The position numbers and the translations under genes were made by a program. The notes beneath the pieces are model-generated. The model was not told where the DNA came from, searched no databases, and saw only the letters and a list, made by a program, of their open reading frames with translations. Of a DNA stretch of 64,000 nt, positions 41,495-48,496 are shown piece after piece (position 1 is the first letter of the stretch; each line of letters starts with the position of its first letter). Source of the DNA: Enterocloster bolteae (GTDB lineage Bacteria > Bacillota > Clostridia > Lachnospirales > Lachnospiraceae); NCBI RefSeq assembly GCF_002234575.2, contig NZ_CP022464.2, forward strand, positions 1,054,001 through 1,118,000, in the 5' to 3' direction.

Positions 41495-42502
41495 ATGAAC
41501 GAATTAGTGTTCTTTGAAATACCAAAACAGAATTTAAAGATTCAAATTGTCAAAAAAAGTAATGAGATTTTGGAACAGATAAGGAAAGAATCTGCCGAGA
41601 CAGCGGTGATGCCGGATGTGGCTCAGTACTACACGGATATTTATTTTCCAAAAGCACCTTCAGACAGGCCCTATACATTTTCCTCCATCGTGCTTTCTTC
41701 GGACGGCAAAATGGCCTATGGGGATAATCCCTCCGGACCGCTCATAGCAAAAAATAACTTTCTGGACCCGGACGGCTCCCTGGGAGATTTCTGGGTGCTG
41801 AATGTACTGCGGGCCTATGCGGACGGAATCATCATAGGCGCCCGCACCCTGCTCAGTGAACCGGGCATCACCTGCCATGTATATGAGGAACGTCTGACCA
41901 GGCAGCGCAGGGAAGTGCTTGGGAAGAAGTACCAGCCCTGCGGCGTGATTGTATCGTTAGACGGTACGGATATTCCCTTTGACCATTATATTTTCGATGT
42001 AGACCCAAAGGAAGAGTATAAACTGGTGATAGCCACGTCCCCCAGGGGCGCCGAATACATAATGGCCAATTCCCCGCTGAAGCATCCTGTAATTGGGCCC
42101 TTTAAGACAATTGAGGATGTGGATCATGCGGATTTGGGTGAGCTTTACACAGATTTTAACGCGTTCCCGGTTATAGTGACGGGCCAGGGAGAGAACCCCG
42201 ATACAAAGGTGCTCATGTATGCCCTTAAGAAATGGGGGCTGGAAAAGCTCTGTATCGAGGCGCCGTCCTACTGCACCCATTTGCTGCAGCAGGGAATGCT
42301 GGATGAATACTTTATCAATTATTCCATGGTATTTGCGGGCGGCCAAAAATCGCCGGGCTATGCATCGGAATTCGGGCACATGGATCATCCCCACGCAGAT
42401 TTTCTGACACTGGGAATCCATGAAAGCAATTTCATATTTACCCGTCAGAAAATTCGTTACGGTGTTACAAATGAGACGGATTTGTCGGGATATAAGTACT
42501 GA
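41495..42502 (+). CDS. RibD C-terminal/DHFR-fold reductase with an N-terminal extension
   Basis: A 335-residue protein whose region from about 55 to 325 matches the RibD_C/dihydrofolate-reductase-like fold: YTFSSIVLSSDGKMAYGDN, VLRAYADGIIIGARTL, VIVTGQGE, and LEKLCIEAPSYCTHLLQQGMLDEYFINYS near the NADPH-binding end. RibD_C enzymes reduce pyrimidine or pterin-like substrates with NADPH. The first ~50 residues (NELVFFEIPKQNLKIQ) are not part of the usual domain. ATG 41495 is six bases after AGGAGG, just past the amidohydrolase stop. It does not look like the riboflavin-pathway RibD, as there is no deaminase domain. Confidence 0.82.
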   Translation: MNELVFFEIPKQNLKIQIVKKSNEILEQIRKESAETAVMPDVAQYYTDIYFPKAPSDRPYTFSSIVLSSDGKMAYGDNPSGPLIAKNNFLDPDGSLGDFWVLNVLRAYADGIIIGARTLLSEPGITCHVYEERLTRQRREVLGKKYQPCGVIVSLDGTDIPFDHYIFDVDPKEEYKLVIATSPRGAEYIMANSPLKHPVIGPFKTIEDVDHADLGELYTDFNAFPVIVTGQGENPDTKVLMYALKKWGLEKLCIEAPSYCTHLLQQGMLDEYFINYSMVFAGGQKSPGYASEFGHMDHPHADFLTLGIHESNFIFTRQKIRYGVTNETDLSGYKY

Positions 42503-42519
42503 TACGGAGTGAGTGTCAG

Positions 42520-43938
42520 ATGGGAGGAACTATGGCAGGTACGGATTTGGTGGTAATCGGCGCAGGACCGGGCGGATATGTGGCCGCAATCAGGGCTGCG
42601 CAGCTGGGAATGAAGGTAGTGATTGCAGAAAAGGACGCATGCGGCGGGACCTGTCTGAATTATGGGTGCATTCCCACAAAAGCGCTTTATAAAAATGCCC
42701 AGGTAATGGGCTATATGGACCACAGCAGGGAATTTGGAATTGAGATTGACGGATACAGGCTGGATATGGAGCAGGTGCAGGCCCGCAAGAACAAGATTGT
42801 AAAGACGCTGACCGGAGGAGTGGAATATCTGCTGAAGTCCAATAAGGTGGCCATTGAGAAGGGCTGCGCTAAAATCATAAAAGCCGGTCTGGTGGAAGTG
42901 ACCGGCAAGGACGGCACTGTAAAGCGGCTGGAGACAAAGCGGATTCTCATTGCATCCGGTTCCAAATCATCCAGGCTTCCCATTGAGGGGATGGACCTGG
43001 AGGGCGTTATTACCAGCAAAGAGGCTCTGGATATGAAGACGGTGCCGGAGGAAATCGTGATCATCGGCGGAGGAGTGATTGGCATTGAATTTGCCGGCAT
43101 TTACCAGTCCTTTGGCGCAAAGGTAACCGTGGTGGAGTTTATGCCCCACATTATTCCGAATGTGGACGTGGAAATCACAGCCAGATTAAAGAGTCTGCTG
43201 GAAAAGCGCGGTATTTCAATCATGACAGGATCTAAGGTTGAGAAGATTGAGAAAAAAGGAAACAATCTGTCTGTGCAGGTGGATGCAGGCGGCAAAAAGC
43301 AGGTTCTTTCCTGCGGGCAGGTTCTTGTGTCAACCGGACGTGAAATGGACGCGGATGGCCTGAACCTGGATGGCGCGGGAGTGCGGTATGACCGCAAAGG
43401 AATAAAGGTAGACGAAAATTATGAGACCAATGTGCCGGGAATCTACGCAATCGGAGACGTGACAGGACGCGTCATGCTGGCCCATGTGGCATCGGAGGAG
43501 GGCAAGACAGCTGTTGAGCGCATGGCAGGAGAGAATACAGAGGTGGATTACAGCCTGATTCCCAATTCCATTTTTACCTTTCCGGATGTGTCCAGCATCG
43601 GGTTATCGGAAGAACAGGCAAAGGAGCAGGGAATCGAATATATTACCAGCAAATACCAGTTCTCCGGCAACGGCAAGGCCCTTACCATGGGGGACGCCGA
43701 GGGTATGGTGAAGGTGATTGCCGCAAAAGACAAATCCAGGCTGTTAGGGGTACATATCATCGGCCCCAATGCAAGCGATTTGATTGCGGAGGCAGCTATT
43801 GCAATGAACGGAATGTTTACGGTGGAGGAGGCAGCCGGTGTCATGCACGGGCACCCCACGCTCTCAGAGGCCTTTGACGAGGCGGTATCCAATCTCCTGG
43901 GAAAAGCCATTCACATGCCGCCGGTAAAAAACAGGTAA
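42520..43938 (+). CDS. lpdA: Dihydrolipoyl dehydrogenase E3
   Basis: A 472-residue pyridine nucleotide-disulfide oxidoreductase. An FAD-binding GAGPGGYVAA (about 14-23) is followed by redox-active Cys45 and Cys50 in GTCLNYGCIPTK, the NAD-binding GGGVIGIEFA, the second FAD motif GIYAIGDVTG, and the catalytic His-Glu in HGHPTLSEAF. It reoxidises dihydrolipoamide of the E2 at 38677 with NAD+. It is separated from E2 by the amidohydrolase and RibD_C genes, which suggests that those two enzymes act in the same pathway as the complex. ATG 42532 (GGGAGGA upstream) is an alternative start. Confidence 0.95.
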   Translation: MGGTMAGTDLVVIGAGPGGYVAAIRAAQLGMKVVIAEKDACGGTCLNYGCIPTKALYKNAQVMGYMDHSREFGIEIDGYRLDMEQVQARKNKIVKTLTGGVEYLLKSNKVAIEKGCAKIIKAGLVEVTGKDGTVKRLETKRILIASGSKSSRLPIEGMDLEGVITSKEALDMKTVPEEIVIIGGGVIGIEFAGIYQSFGAKVTVVEFMPHIIPNVDVEITARLKSLLEKRGISIMTGSKVEKIEKKGNNLSVQVDAGGKKQVLSCGQVLVSTGREMDADGLNLDGAGVRYDRKGIKVDENYETNVPGIYAIGDVTGRVMLAHVASEEGKTAVERMAGENTEVDYSLIPNSIFTFPDVSSIGLSEEQAKEQGIEYITSKYQFSGNGKALTMGDAEGMVKVIAAKDKSRLLGVHIIGPNASDLIAEAAIAMNGMFTVEEAAGVMHGHPTLSEAFDEAVSNLLGKAIHMPPVKNR

Positions 43939-43959
43939 TCAGGAAAAGGAGGCGCGCAC

Positions 43960-44307
43960 ATGGAACTGAGAGTAAACGAACCTGGCCTTTTTATCGAGGA
44001 ACTGGTATTCCAAATCAGGCCGGAACAGGTAAAACGTTATGTGGAATTAGAATATGAAATCATGGCAAAAGAGCTGGCTGGGCTGGATGGCTTTTGCGGG
44101 TGGCAGATTTGGGTGAGCGAAACCAATCCCGGCCGTGTGACGTCTCTTTATTTCTGGAAGGACCATGCATCCTACCGGAATCTTGACCAGGAATGGCTTT
44201 CCGGGAAAAAGGATGAGATAACCAGGGCGTTTGGGGCTGAAAACATGACGTTTGTGAGGGTGGGTCATGAAACAGACCGAAGGTACCAGATGCGCAGTCT
44301 CGCCTGA
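43960..44307 (+). CDS. ABM-like (antibiotic biosynthesis monooxygenase fold) small protein
   Basis: A 115-residue protein with the pattern of dimeric alpha-beta barrel ABM-domain proteins. An N-terminal strand (IEELVFQIRPEQ) is followed by a helix (VKRYVELEYEIMAKELAG), the GFCGWQIWVSETNPGRVTSLYFWKDHASY stretch in segments typical of this fold, and a final strand. ABM proteins include quinol-type monooxygenases and haem-degrading enzymes; some members only bind ligands. AAAGGAGG precedes the ATG, and the stop overlaps the MBL ATG by one base. In an anaerobe an O2-dependent activity is unlikely, so its role is open. Confidence 0.6.
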   Translation: MELRVNEPGLFIEELVFQIRPEQVKRYVELEYEIMAKELAGLDGFCGWQIWVSETNPGRVTSLYFWKDHASYRNLDQEWLSGKKDEITRAFGAENMTFVRVGHETDRRYQMRSLA

Positions 44308-45068
44308 TGGGAACGATCCATATCACCCTGGTGGCCAATGCGGGCTTGTTATTGGAGTCCGGGGGGCGAAAGCTGCTGCTGGACGGTCTGCACAGCCAGG
44401 AGAACGGGATGTTCAGTCCTGTGCCTCCCTGTATACGGGAGCAGATCATGAAAAGGATTCCTCCCTTTGACGGAATCAGATGGGTGGCTTTTACCCATTT
44501 TCATGAGGATCATTTTGATTTGGACCTGGTAAACCGGTATTTGCAGGAGGCAGCACCTGAGATGCTGGTGATGCCGGAGGATACACCGAATGGCGTATCC
44601 TCAAAACTTAAGGCAGGCGTATGCAGCACAGAGGCCATTGAGCTGCCGATGGGCCAGTGCCGGAGCATACGTCTGTGGGAGACGGGAAGCCTGACAGCCT
44701 TTCCCTCAAGGCATGCGGGCAGGGAGTATGAGACGGTCAGCCACCTTTGCTATGTGCTGGAGGCTGACGGAAAAAAGGTATTGATCCTGGGAGACTCGGA
44801 TTATGACAGCGTGTTTTTTAAACAAATGGCAGGAGCAATGGAATTTGACGCTGTGATTGCCAATCCGCTTTTTCTGCATCTTCCCAGGGGGCGCAGGGTG
44901 TTTACACAGTCCATACGGACAAAAGAGATTATTTTTTGTCACCTTCCGTTTGCGGAGGATGACCAGATTCATTTCCGGAATATGATGTCAGAAGACATGA
45001 GACAATATGAAACAATACTGCCACCCATGAAGGCGCTTACGGATCCGCTTCAAAAAGTGAGCATTTAG
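44307..45068 (+). CDS. MBL-fold metallohydrolase (UlaG-like)
   Basis: A 253-residue metallo-beta-lactamase-superfamily protein. The zinc motif HxHxDH is THFHEDHFD at 63-71 (His64, His66, Asp68, His69), with further metal residues likely in SRHAGRE and LGDSDYDS, and a late His in IFCHLPF. UlaG-type members open lactone or cyclic rings; others hydrolyse thioesters or phosphoesters. Translation is coupled to the ABM gene by TGATG. In this island it could open a hydroxylated ring or hydrolyse a CoA ester. The substrate is unknown. Confidence 0.82.
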   Translation: MGTIHITLVANAGLLLESGGRKLLLDGLHSQENGMFSPVPPCIREQIMKRIPPFDGIRWVAFTHFHEDHFDLDLVNRYLQEAAPEMLVMPEDTPNGVSSKLKAGVCSTEAIELPMGQCRSIRLWETGSLTAFPSRHAGREYETVSHLCYVLEADGKKVLILGDSDYDSVFFKQMAGAMEFDAVIANPLFLHLPRGRRVFTQSIRTKEIIFCHLPFAEDDQIHFRNMMSEDMRQYETILPPMKALTDPLQKVSI

Positions 45069-45088
45069 TATGTCAGGAGGATATAATT

Positions 45089-45727
45089 GTGGGGCAGAAT
45101 ATATTGATTGAAATATCAGCAAGACACATTCATTTATCAAAAGAGCATTTAGAGATACTTTTTGGGGAAGGCTATGAACTGACAGTGAAGAAAATGTTAA
45201 GCCAGCCAGGACAATTTGCATGCGAGGAACGGGTGAGCGTGATTGGACCTAAGGGTAAGTTCTCCATGTCTGTGCTGGGACCTGTGAGAGAGCGCACCCA
45301 GGTGGAAATTTCACTGACAGATGCCAGGACCATAGGGGTCAGCGCGCCCATACGGGAATCCGGCGATGTGGAGGGAAGCGGCAGCTGTGTACTGGAAGGC
45401 CCCAGGGGAACGGTTATTCTGAAGGAAGGGGTTATTGCGGCAAAACGCCACATACACACCACGCCGGAGGATGCCGAAAGACTGGGGGTGACTGACCGTG
45501 AAACAGTTGCTTTTGAGGTAAATATCAATGACCGGTCGTTGATTTTTAAGGACATGGTGGTCCGGGTCAGCGAACACTATTCCACGGCTGCCCATATTGA
45601 CACGGATGAGGCAAACGCGGTGGCCATGTCGGGCACGGTCTATGGAACCATAGTAAAACTGAGGGGAAATGGATTGGCGGATTCCGGTTTGACAGATTCT
45701 GATTTGGCGGATTCATCAATCGCTTAA
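45089..45727 (+). CDS. pduL: PduL-type phosphate acyltransferase
   Basis: A 212-residue phosphotransacylase unrelated to Pta. It exchanges the CoA of acetyl- or propanoyl-CoA for phosphate, so that acetate kinase elsewhere can make ATP. The zinc-site histidines are in ARHIHLS (His13, His15) and in the second domain AAKRHIHTTPEDAERLGV. The start is GTG 45089, eight bases after AGGAGG. No microcompartment signal helix is obvious at the N-terminus and no shell genes are present. A C-terminal tail of three five-residue repeats (LADSG, LTDSD, LADSS) is unusual. It is the energy-yielding last step expected downstream of the E1-E2-E3 complex. Confidence 0.9.
   Translation: MGQNILIEISARHIHLSKEHLEILFGEGYELTVKKMLSQPGQFACEERVSVIGPKGKFSMSVLGPVRERTQVEISLTDARTIGVSAPIRESGDVEGSGSCVLEGPRGTVILKEGVIAAKRHIHTTPEDAERLGVTDRETVAFEVNINDRSLIFKDMVVRVSEHYSTAAHIDTDEANAVAMSGTVYGTIVKLRGNGLADSGLTDSDLADSSIA
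45674..45718. repeat. 15-bp in-frame repeat x3 at the pduL 3' end
   Basis: Three 15-bp units encode LADSG, LTDSD and LADSS directly before the final Ile-Ala and the TAA stop. Unlike the other gene-end repeats here, it is fully translated. Confidence 0.8.
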
Positions 45728-45738
45728 ACGAGGAGAAC

Positions 45739-47112
45739 ATGAGGCAAATAGAAAAACAGACCCGGACAGACGGGGAGAATAAGATGGGGGTCATGCCGGT
45801 CAACCGTCTGCTGGTGACCATGGCGCTGCCGATTATGATATCCATGATTATCCAGGCCATGTACAATATAGTGGACAGCCTGTTCGTTGCCAGAATCAGC
45901 GAACAGGCGCTGACCGCGGTTTCGCTGGCATATTCGGTGCAGAATCTTCTGATTGGAGTGGCAGTGGGGACAGGTGTGGGTGTGAATTCCCTGCTGTCCC
46001 GGTATCTGGGGGAACAAAACCGGGAAGGCGTCAACAAGACAGCTGTAAACGGGATTTTCATTATGCTGGTTACCTATCTGTTCTTCCTGGTGTTTGGGTT
46101 GTTTTTCACCAGGACGTTTTTCAAATTACAGACAGATTCAGAAGAAATCATAGAGCTGGGAGTACAGTACCTGTCCATTTGCCTGATTTTTTCAGTGGGC
46201 GTGCTGGAGCAGGTTGTGCTGGAACGGATATTGCAGGGAACCGGAAAAACAATTTATACCATGATTACACAGGGGGCGGGAGCTGTTATTAATATAATTC
46301 TCGACCCTATTCTGATTTTCGGATTATTGGGATTTCCCAGAATGGGTATCAGCGGGGCAGCCATAGCCACTGTGACAGGGCAGCTGGCCGGCATGGGGAT
46401 GAACGTCTATTTTAACAAGCGGGTCAACCATGAGGTGCAGTTTGTTTTCCGGGGGTTCAGGCCGGATATGGGAATCATAAAGCAGATATACAGGGTGGGA
46501 ATCCCGGCCATTGTAATGCAGTCCATCGCGTCTGTCATGACCTTTGGACTGAACCAGATACTGATTTCCTACACGGCCACAGCCGCGGCAGTGATGGGAG
46601 TCTATTTTAAAATCCAGAGTTTTATCTTCATGCCCGTATTCGGCCTCAATAACGGCATGATACCTATTATCGGATATAATCTGGGGGCGGGAAGACCTGG
46701 GCGCATACGAAAGGCCATCCATTACAGCCTGGGATATGCCACAGCCATCATGGCGGCAGGCTTTGTACTGTCCCAGGTTTTTGCGGTGGAGATAATGGCA
46801 ATGTTTAATGCCTCTGAGCACATGATGTCCATTGGGGTGACGGCGCTGAGGGTGATTAGCTTCGGCTACCTGTCCGCCTCTGTTTCCGTTATTTACAGCG
46901 CCGTATTCCAGGCGCTGGGAAGAGGGATGGAAAGCCTGGTTATCTCCTTTTTCCGGCAGCTGATTGTACTGCTGCCGGCCGCCTGCATACTGGCAGCAAT
47001 GTTTGGGCTGGATGCGCTGTGGTGGTCCTTTCCCATTTCGGAGACAATGGCGGCATTGCTGGCATGGGTATGGTGGAAACATATCCGCAGGCAGATGGCG
47101 GGGCAGGTGTAA
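45739..47112 (+). CDS. MATE-family efflux transporter
   Basis: A 457-residue membrane protein with about twelve predicted helices in two homologous halves (PVNRLLVTMALPIMISMI near the start; IYRVGIPAIVMQSIASV begins the second half). MATE proteins export drugs and metabolites in exchange for Na+ or H+. AGGAG precedes the ATG, eleven bases after pduL, so it probably belongs to the island's transcript and may export an end product or toxic intermediate (inference). No clear terminator is seen between its stop and tRNA-Gln. Confidence 0.9.
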   Translation: MRQIEKQTRTDGENKMGVMPVNRLLVTMALPIMISMIIQAMYNIVDSLFVARISEQALTAVSLAYSVQNLLIGVAVGTGVGVNSLLSRYLGEQNREGVNKTAVNGIFIMLVTYLFFLVFGLFFTRTFFKLQTDSEEIIELGVQYLSICLIFSVGVLEQVVLERILQGTGKTIYTMITQGAGAVINIILDPILIFGLLGFPRMGISGAAIATVTGQLAGMGMNVYFNKRVNHEVQFVFRGFRPDMGIIKQIYRVGIPAIVMQSIASVMTFGLNQILISYTATAAAVMGVYFKIQSFIFMPVFGLNNGMIPIIGYNLGAGRPGRIRKAIHYSLGYATAIMAAGFVLSQVFAVEIMAMFNASEHMMSIGVTALRVISFGYLSASVSVIYSAVFQALGRGMESLVISFFRQLIVLLPAACILAAMFGLDALWWSFPISETMAALLAWVWWKHIRRQMAGQV

Positions 47113-47216
47113 GGGTCCGGAACACAGGAATTCTGTAAAAGTGGGTTTCAAAAACTTGCAAACCGGTAAATTCTATGGTATTATAATTTGGCATGCCGGA
47201 TTACTATATGGCTTGT

Positions 47217-47288
47217 TGGGCCGTCGCCAAGCGGTAAGGCACAGGACTTTGACTCCTGCACTCGAGGGTTCGAATCCCGCCGGCCCAG
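47217..47288 (+). tRNA. tRNA-Gln (anticodon UUG)
   Basis: The acceptor TGGGCCG pairs with CGGCCCA. The D arm begins TCGCCAAGCGG. The anticodon stem CAGGA/TCCTG closes CTTTGAC with anticodon TTG, and the T loop is TTCGAAT. The discriminator is G, and CCA is not encoded. A TATAAT at 47182-47187 may be its -10 box. Confidence 0.95.
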
Positions 47289-47299
47289 TACATGGGAAA

Positions 47300-47342
47300 G
47301 TCCGCAGAGACGCAAGTTACAAGGCGTTTCTGCGGGCTTTTC
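47300..47342 (+). terminator. tRNA-Gln terminator
   Basis: A 14-bp stem, GTCCGCAGAGACGC (47300-47313) with GCGTTTCTGCGGGC (47324-47337), is followed by a T run. Confidence 0.9.
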
Positions 47343-47428
47343 TTCTATAAATAATGTATTGCACATAATACTATAATTCAATACTATAATCCACATGGAG
47401 GCCGGAGGCTGTGGGAGGAGGAAAGAAG

Positions 47429-48496
47429 ATGGAGAGAAAAAGAATCAGGGATTTTGGCATTGTGCCGGGCGTCATGAAAACCGGACCTAAAAATAAGATT
47501 ACAGACGTGCCTGGCGTGCTGGTAGGCCATAAGACAGTGAGAAATGGGGACAACAAAACCGGCGTCACGGTCATTGTGCCGGGACCGGGAAATGTATTTG
47601 AACGCAAGTTCATCGCTGCGGGATATGTGCACAATGGATTCGGCAAGACCTGCGGCCTGGTCCAGGTGGAGGAGCTGGGAACCCTGGAGACGCCCATTGC
47701 CCTGACCAATACCCTGAACGTGGGGCTGGCAGCCGACGCCCTGGTGGAGTATACCATCAGGCAGTGCGAAAAGGACCAGGTGGAGGTCACATCCGTAAGC
47801 CCGGTTGTGGGTGAGTGCAATGACTGCAGAATTAACCGTATCCAGCACAGGGCTGTGTCCATGGAGGATGTGATGGAGGCATTTTCCGGTGCTGGTGAGG
47901 ATTTTGAGGAGGGTGATGTGGGCGCAGGCACGGGAACTGTGTGCTACGGCCTGAAGGGAGGAATCGGATCCGCCTCCAGAGTTATGAGAATCGGCGGGGT
48001 AAATTACACGCTGGGGGTTCTGGTGCAGTCCAATTTCGGGGCGACAGAGGACCTGGTCATAGACGGCATCCGGGCCGGCCAACGGATTCTGGAGGAAAAG
48101 GAAAGGCGCAGGAAGATGGCCACCGCAGAACAGGACCAGGGGTCCATCATGACCATTATCGCCACGGATCTGCCTGTCAGTGACCGTCAGCTAAAGCGCA
48201 TCATCCGCAGGGCCGGTGTGGGCATTGCCAGGACAGGCGCCTACACCGGACACGGCAGCGGTGAGGTCATGATTGGGTTCACCACCGCAGGCCGCCTGCA
48301 GGGAAAGGACAGTCCGGAAATCATGACAAGCACCTGCATCAGGGAGGATCTGATTAACGTGGCCTTCAAGGCAGCCGCGGAAGCTGTCAATGAAGCCATC
48401 CTGAATTCCATGACAGCAGCCGGACGTACCGGGGGACTGGCAGGGGAGGTGTATTACAGCCTGTCGGAGTTCCTTCCGCAGATTCTTAAACATTAA
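47429..48496 (+). CDS. P1 family peptidase (DmpA/L-aminopeptidase-D-esterase type)
   Basis: About 355 residues from ATG 47429, nine bases after GGAGGAGG. It is an Ntn-like self-processing hydrolase: N-terminal TDVPGVLVGHKTV, the GAGTGTVCYGLKGGIGSASR region, and the expected autocleavage and nucleophile site Gly-Ser in QGSIMTIIATDLP. DmpA removes N-terminal amino acids, including D-residues from amides and esters; other members cleave beta-peptides. Its stop codon overlaps the stop of the convergent regulator gene, so no terminator lies between them. It may belong functionally to the second peptide-uptake locus. Confidence 0.9.
   Translation: MERKRIRDFGIVPGVMKTGPKNKITDVPGVLVGHKTVRNGDNKTGVTVIVPGPGNVFERKFIAAGYVHNGFGKTCGLVQVEELGTLETPIALTNTLNVGLAADALVEYTIRQCEKDQVEVTSVSPVVGECNDCRINRIQHRAVSMEDVMEAFSGAGEDFEEGDVGAGTGTVCYGLKGGIGSASRVMRIGGVNYTLGVLVQSNFGATEDLVIDGIRAGQRILEEKERRRKMATAEQDQGSIMTIIATDLPVSDRQLKRIIRRAGVGIARTGAYTGHGSGEVMIGFTTAGRLQGKDSPEIMTSTCIREDLINVAFKAAAEAVNEAILNSMTAAGRTGGLAGEVYYSLSEFLPQILKH

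Noticed and set aside
28812..45727. Canonical clostridial purine/urate degradation cluster
   Set aside because: The permease, hydroxylase and deaminase fit, but the marker genes of that route (dihydropyrimidinase, carbamoyltransferase-like, diaminopropionate ammonia-lyase-like, selenate reductase-like) are absent, and an E1-E2-E3 complex plus Mch homologue are present instead.
45089..45727. Bacterial microcompartment locus because of PduL
   Set aside because: No shell-protein genes are in the window and the PduL N-terminus shows no clear encapsulation helix.
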